Shown: in pieces, positions 43,946-53,546 of the stretch
Numbering within the stretch: position 1 is the stretch's first letter
How the letters are laid out: each line of letters begins with the position of its first letter
Assembly: GCA_018241265.1 (NCBI GenBank)
Contig: JAFEEF010000013.1
Location: 1-64,000, forward strand
DNA length: 64,000 bases
From: Pseudomonadota bacterium
GTDB taxonomy: Bacteria; Pseudomonadota; Gammaproteobacteria; Burkholderiales; Burkholderiaceae_C
Direction: 5' to 3'
Program-made: the position numbers and the translations under genes
Notes under the pieces: generated by a model
Databases searched by the model: none
What the model was told of the DNA's origin: nothing
What the model saw: the letters and a program-made list of their open reading frames with translations, nothing else

Positions 43946-45100
43946 TCATCGCTGTGGCGCGGCGAGCGCACGGTTGTCGTCGTCGAGCAGGCGCCGCGCC
44001 GCTGCATGCAACTCGGCGGGCGATGCGCCCTTCCACCACGCGCCGATTTCCTCTTGGCGTCCGAGCGCTGCGGCCAGGCCGGTCATCAGGCGCCGGTTCG
44101 CATGCGGATGGGGCTGGGCACGCGACTCCGACGTGTTCGCGGCGAAATCTTCGAGCAGCTTGCCCGAGGTCTGGTCGGCGAGCGCGATCTCGACCAGTTT
44201 GGCGCGGTATTCGAGTTCCGGCTGTTCGAGGCCGGGATGGTGGGCGGCGTCGTAGAAGTGCTGCCCCTCGTGCGCCAGGTAGCTGACGCGAAAGCTCTCC
44301 GAATCGAGGTCGTAGCTCGACCGCACGCAGTAGAGCCGCTCCGGCGTGGTCCAGCCGCCGACGTGGTGTACCTCGGCGGTCGCGTAGCCGATCCAGCCGT
44401 AGCTGACGAAGTCGTCGAGCATCGCGACCGGCACGCGCTGCGGCCCTTCCGGCAGCTCGACCGTGTAGTCGGTGTCGGACTGGCGCCGCCACAGCATGAA
44501 CTCGCGCAGAGGCGTCATCGTGCCGAACAGCGCATGCAGGCCGCGCGCCTCGACCTGTGCCTCGAGCAGGGGTTCGATGCCGTCGACGTCGGGCGCTTGC
44601 GTCGCATCGACGCCGGCGAGCTCGCGCAGCACGACGAGCAGCTCGGCCTGCGCCTGTTCCGGGGTTGCGGTACGCAGCATGGCCCGTGTCCAGTAGGAGC
44701 GGTATGCGGCCAGCAACCGGGCCGACCATGGATCGAGATCGGGCGGAATCGCCGGCGGTCGGCCGGCATCGAAGCGCAGCAGCACGCCGTCGACCAGGCG
44801 GCGTCGCCGTGCGTCGAGCGCGTCGCGAGGCACGTGACGCAACGTGGCGAGCGCGCCGCGCATGTCGCCCTGCGTCGCCAGCGACACGCCCTGCTGGTAG
44901 GCCGACAGCACATCGGCCGGCACGGCGTCGGGAGCGACCGCGGCGGCCGCGGATCGGTCCGCACGGGCTGTTGTCATGGTCGGATCGCCGGCCGCGCAAC
45001 CCGCCAGCGCCGCTGCCGCCACCAGGCAGGGCAGGCTGGGCAGGATCGCGCGGCTCGGGCAGGGCGGCATCGCATCGTGGATCAGGAGGTTGCGGATCAT
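43946..45100 (-). CDS. Lipoprotein with an HExxH zinc-protease motif
   Basis: A 384-residue lipoprotein (lipobox LAGC) with a helical N-terminal half (VLSAYQQGVSLATQGDMRGA, TPEQAQAELLVVLRELAGV) and a motif SYLAHEGQHFYDAAHHPGL around residue 275, that is HExxH, with acidic residues downstream (ELEYRAKLVEIALAD) that could supply the third ligand. The motif suggests a zinc-dependent peptidase tethered to the membrane. I do not recognise the family. The start could be 45100 or 45070; the shorter form has the more usual signal peptide. Confidence 0.7.
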   Translation of the reverse strand: MIRNLLIHDAMPPCPSRAILPSLPCLVAAAALAGCAAGDPTMTTARADRSAAAAVAPDAVPADVLSAYQQGVSLATQGDMRGALATLRHVPRDALDARRRRLVDGVLLRFDAGRPPAIPPDLDPWSARLLAAYRSYWTRAMLRTATPEQAQAELLVVLRELAGVDATQAPDVDGIEPLLEAQVEARGLHALFGTMTPLREFMLWRRQSDTDYTVELPEGPQRVPVAMLDDFVSYGWIGYATAEVHHVGGWTTPERLYCVRSSYDLDSESFRVSYLAHEGQHFYDAAHHPGLEQPELEYRAKLVEIALADQTSGKLLEDFAANTSESRAQPHPHANRRLMTGLAAALGRQEEIGAWWKGASPAELHAAARRLLDDDNRALAAPQR

Positions 45101-45212
45101 TCCACAGCCGCTGAACGGCGCACGCGGCGTGCGGCATCCACAGCACTGGCCTGCACGCTGCGCCAGCCTTCGAGTCCCCCTCCGTTCCGACCCTCTCCAA
45201 CCAGGATTCCCG

Positions 45213-45821
45213 ATGAACCGACGCCTCGTCCTTTCCCTGACCCTCGGCCTCGCCTGCACCGGGGCGGCTGCGCAAACGCCCGCTGCCGGCGCCGCTCGGC
45301 GCCTGCGCGGCACCGTCGTCTCGTTCGACGGCAGCACGCTGGTGCTGAAGGAGCGCAGCGGCGAGACCTACAACCTCGCCGCGCCGCCGAACCTCGCCAT
45401 CAACGAAGTGTTGCCGATCGAGCTCGCGGCCATTCAGCCGAACAGCTTCGTCGGCGTGGCTTCGCTGCCCGGCGAGGGCGGCAAGCTGCGCGCGCTCGAG
45501 GTGCTCGTGTTCCCCGAAGCGGCGCGCGGTTCGGGCGAGGGCCACTATCCGTGGGACCTCCAGCCCGGCAGCACGATGACCAACGCGACCGTCGCCGACG
45601 TCGTCTCGGTCGGCCAGGGGCGCACGCTGAAGCTGCGCTACAAGGACGGCGAGCAGACCGTCGTCGTTCCGCCCGGCATACCCGTCGTGACCTTCAAGCC
45701 GGGCGACCGCAACCTCGTGGTCGCCGGCGCCAAGGTGATCGTGACGGCACAGCCGCGCGACGACAAGCTGACCGCGATGCGGGTTCTGGTCGGGCGCGAT
45801 GGCTTTCAGCCGCCGATGTGA
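45213..45821 (+). CDS. Exported DUF5666-like beta-rich protein
   Basis: A 202-residue exported protein with a signal peptide (MNRRLVLSLTLGLACTGAAA) and a body of repeated beta-type segments such as LRGTVVSFDGSTLVLKERSG and TVADVVSVGQGRTLKLRYKD. These resemble the OB-like repeats of DUF5666, found in metal-related or unknown periplasmic proteins. Its role is unknown. An AGGA lies before the ATG at 45213. Confidence 0.68.
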   Translation: MNRRLVLSLTLGLACTGAAAQTPAAGAARRLRGTVVSFDGSTLVLKERSGETYNLAAPPNLAINEVLPIELAAIQPNSFVGVASLPGEGGKLRALEVLVFPEAARGSGEGHYPWDLQPGSTMTNATVADVVSVGQGRTLKLRYKDGEQTVVVPPGIPVVTFKPGDRNLVVAGAKVIVTAQPRDDKLTAMRVLVGRDGFQPPM

Positions 45822-45879
45822 CCCGGTGCCCGGTCGCCGTTGATACCGGTAGCAGTTTGCTTTAGTCGGTATGGATGAT

Positions 45880-45909
45880 TGATTATCACCATATTTATCT
45901 GATAAATTG
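45880..45909 (+). promoter_or_regulatory. Possible sigma-70 promoter in an AT-rich island
   Basis: Bases 45850-45915 are the most AT-rich stretch for many kilobases. TTGATT (45880-45885) and TAAATT (45904-45909) are 18 bases apart and would give a leader of about 110 bases to the ATG at 46029. Other pairings in the stretch are possible, so this is a tentative reading. Confidence 0.45.
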
Positions 45910-46028
45910 ACTCATTTCGGCCAAGATGCGTATCCCGGCAGCGATCGGACCGCATCTGGCCCTCAAGACGGGGGTCTGCCGAACCGAAACGGAGGCACGC
46001 CCACACGGCGTCGCCGTAGTCCGACTCC

Positions 46029-47021
46029 ATGTCCACCCAGACTTTGCCGGAAGCCGCTTCTGCCGACCAGGCGCTGCGCGGTGTTGTCGTGGCGCCGCCG
46101 ACGCGCCAGATCGTTGCACTGATCGAGACCTGGCAGGCGCTCAGCGTGCGCCTCGCGGCGCTGCTGCGCGATCCGCCCGCGTCGGCGCTCGACGCGCAGG
46201 TCGGCCAGATCGACGACGCCTTCGTCACCCTGCTCGACGCCGAACCGGACCGCTCGCTGCTGCTGCTGGTGCACACGGCGGCGAGCGAGACCCAGCGCTA
46301 CAGCGTGACGCATGCGCTCGCCGTGGCCACGGTGTGCGAGCTGGCGGCACGGCATGTCGACGATTGGGACGGCGGCGCGCGCCGATCGCTGCGTCTGGCG
46401 GCGCTGACGATGAACATCGCCATGACGCGGCTGCAGGATGAACTGGCGCTGCAGGACGCTCCGCCGAGCGACGAGCAACGCGCGCAGATCGACGGGCACG
46501 CCGAGCGCGGGGCCGAGTTGCTGCGCGAGCGCGGCGTCCGCGACGAGCAGTGGCTGACGGCCGTGACGCACCACCACGATGCGCCGCCCGGCGCGCTGGC
46601 CACGCAGCCGCTCGAGATACAGCTTGCGCGCATCCTGAAGCGCACCGACATCTTCGTCGCGCGCCTCAGTCCGCGCCGCACCCGCAAGGCGCTCTCGGCG
46701 ACCGCCGCGGCCAAGGGCGCGTATTTCGACGAGCAGGGCCAGCCCGACGAGGCCGGCGCGGTGATCATCAAGGCGGTCGGCATCTATCCGCCGGGCAGCT
46801 ATGTGAAGCTGCAGAACGACGAGACCGCTGTGGTGCTCAACCGCGGCGAGCGCGCGAACACGCCCACCGTGGCGAGCACCGTGCGCGCCAGCGGCATCCC
46901 CTACATCCAGCCGATGCCGCGCGACACGCGCATGCGCACGCTGGGCGTCACCGCAGGCGTGCCGCCCAACGAGGTGATGGTGCGCACGCCGATGGAAAAG
47001 CTGTTGCGCCTGGTGCGCTGA
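46029..47021 (+). CDS. Degenerate HD-GYP-like protein
   Basis: A 330-residue protein with an HD-GYP-like helical core: YSVTHALAVATVCELAARHV (first His), GHAERGAELLRERGV and WLTAVTHHHDAPPGAL. In real HD-GYP phosphodiesterases a HDxGK motif follows the first His helix and HHExxDGxGYP ends it; here the first is replaced by AALTMNIAMTRL and GYP is missing. So it is probably not a cyclic di-GMP phosphodiesterase, but a binding or scaffold protein. The C-terminus has YPPGSYVKLQNDETAVVLNR, also present in HD-GYP relatives. Confidence 0.72.
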   Translation: MSTQTLPEAASADQALRGVVVAPPTRQIVALIETWQALSVRLAALLRDPPASALDAQVGQIDDAFVTLLDAEPDRSLLLLVHTAASETQRYSVTHALAVATVCELAARHVDDWDGGARRSLRLAALTMNIAMTRLQDELALQDAPPSDEQRAQIDGHAERGAELLRERGVRDEQWLTAVTHHHDAPPGALATQPLEIQLARILKRTDIFVARLSPRRTRKALSATAAAKGAYFDEQGQPDEAGAVIIKAVGIYPPGSYVKLQNDETAVVLNRGERANTPTVASTVRASGIPYIQPMPRDTRMRTLGVTAGVPPNEVMVRTPMEKLLRLVR

Positions 47022-47042
47022 CGGCAGGGTCGTGCGGTGGCC

Positions 47043-48374
47043 TCAGGCCGCCTGCGGCACGGCGGTCGGCGCGAACAGCCGCGGCAGGCGCTCGGCCATG
47101 CCCTTCGGGATATGCCCGGCCAGCGCCAGCGACGCGCGCGATCCGAGCATGCGGGCGAACACGCCGCGTACTTCGGCCGGCGTGACGGCCTCGACCTGCG
47201 CGTCGAGTTCGGCGCGCGAGCGCACCCGGCCGAACACGAACAGATCCTGTGCCGCTTCTTCCAGGCGGCGGAACGGCTGTTCCTCGCTGCGCAGGCGCCG
47301 GACCGCGATCTGGTTGCGCGCGCGCTCGAGCCCGACGGGGTCGGTGCCGGCCGCATGCGCGTCGAGCAGCCGGGCGACCTCGGTGTAGAACTCGTCGAGA
47401 TGCTCCGGCGTGGTCGACGCCTCGATGACGAACTGACCCGTCAGGTCGGTCAGGTCGGCCGAGCAGGCCGCGTAGTACACCAGGCCGCGGCGCTCGCGCA
47501 GTTCATGCATCAGCGGCGAGCTCATGCCTTCGCCGAACAGCGCGGCCGCCACGACGCCGGCCTGGCAGCCGGGCGCGGTCGAAGGTGCGATCGGGAAGCC
47601 GAGCACGACGTGGCTCTGGCTGCTGCCCGACAGGCGCCGCCAGCGTGCGCCGCCGACGTAGGCCGGCAGCGCGACGTCGTTGGTCGTGCCGGTCGGCATC
47701 GCGCCGAACGCCTGCGTCACTTCGGCAAGGATCGCATCGGGGTCGATGCGCCCCGCCACGCCGACGATCACGTTCGGCCCGGTGTACTGGCGCTCGACGT
47801 AGCCGAGCAGCTCGGCGCGCGTGAGCCGCTGGATGTTGCGCCGCGTGCCGATCACCGCCTGGGCGAGCGGATGGGTGCCGTAGCAGGTCTTGTCGAACAG
47901 CTTGAACGCGGTCGACAGCGGGTCTTCCTCGTCCTCGATGTATTCCTGCAGGATGACCTGGCGCTCGCGCTCGAGCTCGCCTTCGGGAAAGGTGCTGTGC
48001 TGCACGATGTCGGCGAGCATCTGCACGAACGCCCCGGCGTGGCGCGCCATGCCGCGGATGTGGTACGCGGTGTGGTCCTTGTCGGTGTGCGCATTCACGT
48101 CGGCGCCGAGCCGTTCGGCATCGAGGTTGATGCGGTGCGCGTCCCGCTCGTGCGTGCCCTTGAACGCCATGTGCTCGACGAAGTGACTGATGCCGTTGAG
48201 CCGCACGCTTTCATGGCGGCTGCCGGTGCGCACGAAGACGCTGAGGCTGACGCTGTCGACGTGCGGCAGCGGAATCGCGACCAGCCGCACGCCGTTGGGC
48301 AGCGCATGCACCAGGACTTCGGGATCGGACGGGGACAGCACAGACGACGGAGAGGGCGACGGACGCGATGACAT
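47043..48374 (-). CDS. M16 family zinc peptidase
   Basis: A 443-residue peptidase of the M16 (pitrilysin/processing peptidase) family. The inverted zinc motif is ISHFVEHMAFKGT (HxxEH near residues 62-66) with a second Glu in RERQVILQEYIEDEEDPL; the second M16 domain carries GFPIAPSTAPGCQ and GEGMSSPLMHELRERRGLVY. There is no signal peptide, so it is probably cytoplasmic and degrades small peptides. I chose the ATG at 48374 (MSSRPSPSPSSV). Confidence 0.9.
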   Translation of the reverse strand: MSSRPSPSPSSVLSPSDPEVLVHALPNGVRLVAIPLPHVDSVSLSVFVRTGSRHESVRLNGISHFVEHMAFKGTHERDAHRINLDAERLGADVNAHTDKDHTAYHIRGMARHAGAFVQMLADIVQHSTFPEGELERERQVILQEYIEDEEDPLSTAFKLFDKTCYGTHPLAQAVIGTRRNIQRLTRAELLGYVERQYTGPNVIVGVAGRIDPDAILAEVTQAFGAMPTGTTNDVALPAYVGGARWRRLSGSSQSHVVLGFPIAPSTAPGCQAGVVAAALFGEGMSSPLMHELRERRGLVYYAACSADLTDLTGQFVIEASTTPEHLDEFYTEVARLLDAHAAGTDPVGLERARNQIAVRRLRSEEQPFRRLEEAAQDLFVFGRVRSRAELDAQVEAVTPAEVRGVFARMLGSRASLALAGHIPKGMAERLPRLFAPTAVPQAA

Positions 48375-48575
48375 GCGGCCGATTGTGCCGGCGCCGCAGC
48401 GAACGCGACGGGCGCCGGCCACGAGGCCCTGCTGGCGACGAGTACCCCTCATGACGTGATGGGTCGCCGTCGCGGGAGCATGATGCCCTCGACAGCAGCG
48501 CCGGCCGCCTTACGGCGTGCGGCCGGCCGGTGCGGCTCACCCAGTCGATGCGCGCCGAGCACGAGGAGTCGTGCC

Positions 48576-48848
48576 ATGCACATCACGTTGCCTACTTCGC
48601 TCCGCCACCCGCACCTGCGCCGCCATCGTGCGGCCGGCGAACTCGCACCGCGTCACGGTTTCATGGCCGCGATCCATGCCTGGATCGACAAGGGTCCGCC
48701 GTGGGAACATCCGCGCACCGAGGAGCCGATTCATCCCGATGACCCGCGCCACGTGCCGCGGATGATGCTGTGGGTGCCGATCGTCATCCCGGCCATTGCC
48801 GTGACGATGCTCGTGCTCGCATCGCTGATCCTGTCGCAGGCCGGCTAG
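48576..48848 (+). CDS. Small membrane protein of unknown function
   Basis: A 90-residue protein with one C-terminal transmembrane helix (MLWVPIVIPAIAVTMLVLAS) after a soluble, His/Pro-rich part (WIDKGPPWEHPRTEEPIHPD). GAGGAG lies before the ATG at 48576. Its stop overlaps that of the convergent acyl-CoA synthetase by four bases. No family is recognised, but the strong ribosome site and hydrophobic tail support it. Confidence 0.6.
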   Translation: MHITLPTSLRHPHLRRHRAAGELAPRHGFMAAIHAWIDKGPPWEHPRTEEPIHPDDPRHVPRMMLWVPIVIPAIAVTMLVLASLILSQAG

Positions 48849-50422
48849 CCGTACAGGGTTTCGTGCTGCCGGCGCAGCTCGCGCTTCAGCAGCTTGCCGC
48901 TCGGGTTCTTCGGCAGCGCGTCGGCGAAGACGATCGCCTTGGGCACCTTGTAGGTGCCCAGGCGGGCTTGACAGTGCGCGAGCACGTCGACGTCGGCGAG
49001 CGTCTGGCCGGCCTTGACGACGATGACGGCGGTCACCGCCTCGACCCAGCGCGGATGCGGCAAGCCGACGACCGCGACCTCGGACACCTGCGGCAGCATG
49101 TAGATCGCTTCTTCGACCTCGCGGCTGGCGACGTTCTCGCCGCCGGTCTTGATCATGTCCTTCTTGCGGTCGACGACCGTGAGATAGCCGTCGGCGTCGA
49201 GCACGCCGAGGTCGCCGCTGTGGAACCAGCCGCCTTCGAATGCCGCGGCGGTGCGTTCTTCGTCGCGGTAGTAGCCCAGCATCAGGTGCGGCGAGCGGTG
49301 CACGATCTCGCCGATCTCGCCGGGCGCGACGTCCTGCATGCGGTCGTCGACGACGCGCGTTTCGACGTTGAGCACCGGCCGGCCCGCCGAGCCGGGCTTC
49401 TTCAGCTGGTCGTCGGGCTTCAGCGCGGTCGCGAGCGGCGCGATCTCGGTCTGGCCGTAGAAATTCCACAGCCGCACCTGCGGCAGCCGGCGCTGCATTT
49501 CGCGCAGCACTTCGACCGGCATGATGGACGCGCCGTAGTAGCCCTTCTTCAGCGCCGACAGGTCGGCGCCGTCGAGCAGCGGCGAGCGCAGCAGCGAGAT
49601 CCACACCGTCGGCGGCGCGAAGAACGACGTGATCCCGTACCGCGCCATCAGCGCAAGCAGGTTGTCCGGCGTCGGCGCGGCGGTGATGACGTTGGTCGCG
49701 CCCTGGTAGATGCCGGGGCCGAGGAAGCAGTCGAGCTGCGCGCAGTGGTAGAGCGGCAGCGAATGCAGCACGACGTCGTCCTCGCGCATCTCGCCGTCGA
49801 CGATGCAGCTCACGTACTGCGCAATCACCGCACCGTGCGTCAGCATCGCGCCCTTCGGCGCCGATTCGGTGCCGCTGGTGTAGACGATCTGCGCGAGGTC
49901 CGTCCCGGCCGGCGCGACATCGGCTTTCGCGGCTTCGGCCGGCAGGCGGTCGTGCGCGATCAGCTCGTCGAAGGTCGTCAGGCCGGCGGGCGCTTCGGTG
50001 GGCTGCTCGCTCGGCAGCGACAGCAGTTGCTCGACGCTGGTGTCGAGCGCCGCCGCCTGCCGGCCGGTCTCGGCCATGCCGCTGTCGACCGCCAGCAGGC
50101 GGGCGCCCGAGTGCCGCAGGATGTAGGCCGCCTCGTCGGGCTTGAGCATGAAGTTGATCGGCACCAGCACGGCACCGATGCGCGCGAGCGCGAAGCGCAG
50201 CGCCGCGAACGCGTGCGAGTTGCGCGCCAGCACCGCGAGCCGATCGCCGGCCGCGACGCCGCGCGCCTGCAACCCCGCGGCGAGCCGATCGCAGACCGCA
50301 TCGAACTCGCGGTAGGTCCAGCGCGTGGCGCCGCAGACGATCGCGGTCTTGTCGGGGGAACGCAGCGCACTGCGGCGCAGCAGGTCGGCCAGGGTCTGGC
50401 GGCGGGCTTGTGAGGTGTCCAT
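48845..50422 (-). CDS. AMP-dependent acyl-CoA synthetase/ligase
   Basis: A 525-residue enzyme of the acyl-adenylate superfamily that makes an acyl-CoA from acid, ATP and CoA. Motifs: IVYTSGTESAPKGAMLTHGA (P-loop), WNFYGQTEIAPL, GWFHSGDLGVLDADGYLTVV, DRKKDMIKTGGENVASREVE and the C-terminal catalytic Lys in PKNPSGKLLKREL. The substrate class is uncertain: fatty acid or aromatic acid. I chose the ATG at 50422; the frame further upstream begins with TTG. Confidence 0.9.
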   Translation of the reverse strand: MDTSQARRQTLADLLRRSALRSPDKTAIVCGATRWTYREFDAVCDRLAAGLQARGVAAGDRLAVLARNSHAFAALRFALARIGAVLVPINFMLKPDEAAYILRHSGARLLAVDSGMAETGRQAAALDTSVEQLLSLPSEQPTEAPAGLTTFDELIAHDRLPAEAAKADVAPAGTDLAQIVYTSGTESAPKGAMLTHGAVIAQYVSCIVDGEMREDDVVLHSLPLYHCAQLDCFLGPGIYQGATNVITAAPTPDNLLALMARYGITSFFAPPTVWISLLRSPLLDGADLSALKKGYYGASIMPVEVLREMQRRLPQVRLWNFYGQTEIAPLATALKPDDQLKKPGSAGRPVLNVETRVVDDRMQDVAPGEIGEIVHRSPHLMLGYYRDEERTAAAFEGGWFHSGDLGVLDADGYLTVVDRKKDMIKTGGENVASREVEEAIYMLPQVSEVAVVGLPHPRWVEAVTAVIVVKAGQTLADVDVLAHCQARLGTYKVPKAIVFADALPKNPSGKLLKRELRRQHETLYG

Positions 50423-50482
50423 GCCGGGCAAGATACACGAGCCGCCGGCGCGGCGACCAGCGTGCCGACCCGGGTCGGTGAA

Positions 50483-50953
50483 TCAGAGCCCGAGTTCGCT
50501 CAGGCCCGGATGATCGTCGGGCCGGCGTCCAAGCGGCCACTTGAAGAGCCGCACGCTCTCCGCGATCGGCAGGTCGTTGATGCTCGCGTGGCGGTGCGTC
50601 ATCAGGCCGTGTTCGTTGAACTGCCAGTTCTCGTTGCCGTAGGCGCGGAACCAGCTGCCGGAGTCGTCGTGGTATTCGTAGGCGAAGCGCACCGCGATGC
50701 GGTTGCCGGCATGCGCCCAGATCTCCTTGATCAGCCGGTAGTCGAGTTCGCGCCCCCACTTGCGCTCGAGGAAGCGCTGCACCTCGGCCCGGCCGACCGG
50801 GAACTCGGCGCGGTTGCGCCAGCGCGTGTCCTCGGTGTAGACGAGCACGACACGCGACGGGTCGCGGCTGTTCCAGGCGTCTTCGGCGAGGCGCACCTTC
50901 TGCGTCGCGGTCTCGAGCGTGAACGGCGGAACGGGCGGGCGGGTTTCGCTCAT
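50483..50953 (-). CDS. DUF1348/nuclear transport factor 2-like protein
   Basis: A 156-residue single-domain protein of the NTF2-like fold, DUF1348 group: [60 protein letters not shown] and a C-terminal [15 protein letters not shown]. The group has no settled function; related folds bind or isomerise small molecules. It is 18 bases downstream of zwf on the same strand. Confidence 0.82.
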   Translation of the reverse strand: MSETRPPVPPFTLETATQKVRLAEDAWNSRDPSRVVLVYTEDTRWRNRAEFPVGRAEVQRFLERKWGRELDYRLIKEIWAHAGNRIAVRFAYEYHDDSGSWFRAYGNENWQFNEHGLMTHRHASINDLPIAESVRLFKWPLGRRPDDHPGLSELGL

Positions 50954-50970
50954 GGTCGGATGTCTTTCGG

Positions 50971-52374
50971 TCAGTGATTCGAATGCGCCGCCACCGGATC
51001 GCGCCAGCCGCCCGGCGGGGTGACGTGCGGCGGCGTCGGCACGCCCCAGTTGCCCGGCTCGTAGACCTGGACCGGCGGTGCCGCGGCGACGACGGGATCG
51101 ACGATACGCCAGGCTTCCTCGACCTGATCCTCGCGTGCGAAGAGGCTCGGGTCGCCCGCCATCGCATCGCCGAGCAGCCGCTCGTAGGCGTCCATCTCGC
51201 CCGCCTCGGTGCGGTGCGTCGACAGCAGCTCGGTCTGGCGGCCTTCGGTCGTCTCGGCCGGATCCATCACCGTCGTGCCGAGGCCGATCGCCACGTCGGG
51301 CCCGATGCGGAAGCGCACGAAGTTCGGCGCGATGCGCTGGGCCGGGAAGATCTTCGGCGGGCAGCGCAGCCGCACCAGCACCTCGGTGGCGCCGACCGCG
51401 AGGCACTTGCCGGCGCGGATGTAGAACGGCACGCCCTGCCAGCGCCACGAGTCGATCTCGAGGCGCAGCGCGACGTAGGTCTCGGTGGCCGAGTCCTTCG
51501 CGACGCCCTTTTCGTCGAGGTAGCCGCGGAACTGGCCGCGCACCACATCCTCGGGCTTCAGCGCCGGGATCGACTTCAGCACCTTGACCTTCTCGTCGCG
51601 CAGCGACTCGCTGTCGGTGCGCGCCGGCGGCTCCATCGCGAGGTTGGCGAGCACCTGGAACAGATGGTTCTGCACCACGTCGCGCAAGGTGCCGGTCTCG
51701 TCGTAGAAGCTGCCGCGGCCCTGCACGCCGATCGTTTCGGCCATCGTGATCTGCACGCTGTCGACGAAGCGACGGTTCCACAGCGGCTCGAGGAAGGTGT
51801 TCGCGAAGCGGAAGAACACCATGTTCTGCACCGCGGTCTTGCCGAGGTAGTGGTCGATGCGGAAGATGCCCGCCTCGTCGAACGCCGACAGCAGGATGCG
51901 GTTGAGCGCCTGCGCCGAGGCGCGGTCGTGGCCGAACGGCTTCTCGACGATCACCCGCGCGCCTTGGGTGCAGCCGGACCGCTCGAGCTTCTCGACCACG
52001 GGGCCGAACTCGTCGGGTGGGATCGCGAGGTAGTAGGCCGGGCGCTTCGCGCCGCCGAGCGCCTGGCGCAATGCGTCGAAGGTGGCCTGATCGGCATAGT
52101 CGCCGCGCACGTAGCGCAGTTGCGCGGCGAGGGCGCCGAATGCCTTGTCGTCGACCGGTCCCTGCGCGGCCAGGCTTTCGCGCGCATGCGCCTTGAACTG
52201 GTCGATGCTCCACGGCCGGCGCGCCACGCCGATCACCGGCATCGTCAGGTGGCCGCGCCGCGCCATCGCGGCCAGCGCGGGGAAGATCTTCTTGAACGCG
52301 AGGTCGCCGGCCGCGCCGAAGAAGACCAGGGCGTCGGAATGACCGGCAGCGAGTTGCTCGGTGATGGTGGGCAT
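50971..52374 (-). CDS. zwf: Glucose-6-phosphate 1-dehydrogenase
   Basis: The first enzyme of the pentose phosphate and Entner-Doudoroff routes, oxidising glucose 6-phosphate with NADP. The 467-residue protein has the N-terminal motif [20 protein letters not shown], the active-site [20 protein letters not shown], and [20 protein letters not shown]. It lies 21 bases after the gnd gene on the same strand, so 6-phosphogluconate made by it is handled by its neighbour. Confidence 0.95.
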   Translation of the reverse strand: MPTITEQLAAGHSDALVFFGAAGDLAFKKIFPALAAMARRGHLTMPVIGVARRPWSIDQFKAHARESLAAQGPVDDKAFGALAAQLRYVRGDYADQATFDALRQALGGAKRPAYYLAIPPDEFGPVVEKLERSGCTQGARVIVEKPFGHDRASAQALNRILLSAFDEAGIFRIDHYLGKTAVQNMVFFRFANTFLEPLWNRRFVDSVQITMAETIGVQGRGSFYDETGTLRDVVQNHLFQVLANLAMEPPARTDSESLRDEKVKVLKSIPALKPEDVVRGQFRGYLDEKGVAKDSATETYVALRLEIDSWRWQGVPFYIRAGKCLAVGATEVLVRLRCPPKIFPAQRIAPNFVRFRIGPDVAIGLGTTVMDPAETTEGRQTELLSTHRTEAGEMDAYERLLGDAMAGDPSLFAREDQVEEAWRIVDPVVAAAPPVQVYEPGNWGVPTPPHVTPPGGWRDPVAAHSNH

Positions 52375-52395
52375 GGTTCGTCCTTGGCGCGGCGC

Positions 52396-53397
52396 TCAGC
52401 CCTTGGGCTTCTCGGCGTGTCCGCCGAAGCCGAGCCGCATCGCCGACAGCAGCTTGTTCTGGAAGTCGGCCTCGCCGCGCGAGCTGAAGCGCGCGTAGAG
52501 CGCCGCGGTCAGCACCGGGGCCGGCACGCCTTCGTCGACCGCGGCCTGGATCGTCCAGCGGCCTTCGCCCGAGTCCGACACGCGGCCGGCGAAGTCCTTC
52601 AGCCGACCGTCCTTCGCCAGCGCCGATGCGGTGAGGTCGAGCAGCCACGACGTGATCACGCTGCCGTGGCGCCATACCTCGGTGATCGCGCCGAGGTCGA
52701 GCTCGTAGCGGTAGTGCTCGGGGTGGCGCAGCGGCGTGGTCTCGGCGTCGTGGGTCTGGTCGGCGCTGCCGACGTTGGCGCTGTTCAGCACCGACAGGCC
52801 CTCAGCGTACGCCGCCATCAGGCCGTACTCGATGCCGTTGTGGACCATCTTGACGAAGTGGCCGGCGCCGTGCGCGCCACAGCGCAGGTAGCCGCGCTCG
52901 GCCGTCGTCCCTGCCGCACTGCCGCCGGGCGCACCGCCTGGCGCCAAGGTCGCGAAGATCGGATCGAGGCGTCCGACCGTCGCCTCCTCGCCGCCGATCA
53001 TCATGCAGTAGCCGCGCTCCAGGCCCCAGACGCCGCCGCTCGTGCCGACGTCGACATAGTGCAGCCCGCGCGCCTTCAGCTCGCCGGCACGGCGGATGTC
53101 GTCGACGTAGTAGGAGTTGCCGCCGTCGATCAGGACGTCGCCTTCCTCGAGCACGCCGAGCAACTCGGCGATCGTCGCGTCGACCACGCCGGCCGGCACC
53201 ATCAGCCAGACCGCGCGCGGCCTGGCGAGCTTGGCGGCGAAGTCGGCGAGGCTCGTCGTGCCCGTGGCGCCTTCCTTCGCGAGCGTACCGACGGCCGCTT
53301 CGGCGCGGTCGTAGACGACGCAGTCGTGGCCGCCCTTGAGCAATCGTCGCACCATGTTCGCGCCCATGCGGCCGAGGCCGATCATTCCGAGTTGCAT
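52396..53397 (-). CDS. gnd: 6-phosphogluconate dehydrogenase, short (decarboxylating) form
   Basis: Converts 6-phosphogluconate to ribulose 5-phosphate and CO2. The 333-residue protein is of the short Gnd type (about 300-330 residues; the enterobacterial enzyme is about 470). Features are [20 protein letters not shown] (NAD(P)-binding), [30 protein letters not shown] and the catalytic region [20 protein letters not shown]. Short forms often prefer NAD. It is the first gene before zwf. Confidence 0.93.
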   Translation of the reverse strand: MQLGMIGLGRMGANMVRRLLKGGHDCVVYDRAEAAVGTLAKEGATGTTSLADFAAKLARPRAVWLMVPAGVVDATIAELLGVLEEGDVLIDGGNSYYVDDIRRAGELKARGLHYVDVGTSGGVWGLERGYCMMIGGEEATVGRLDPIFATLAPGGAPGGSAAGTTAERGYLRCGAHGAGHFVKMVHNGIEYGLMAAYAEGLSVLNSANVGSADQTHDAETTPLRHPEHYRYELDLGAITEVWRHGSVITSWLLDLTASALAKDGRLKDFAGRVSDSGEGRWTIQAAVDEGVPAPVLTAALYARFSSRGEADFQNKLLSAMRLGFGGHAEKPKG

Positions 53398-53546
53398 CGT
53401 GCCGTCTCCGTGTTCTCGACGGGTCGATTCTGCTGTGGCGGCCGCCGGCCTGCCGGCGGCGCGCTGCAATCCCGATGTCGCCTATGCGCTTGACGCTCGA
53501 GGGAGCGCTTCGAATACTCGCCGACGATCCATCGAGGAGACCGTGT

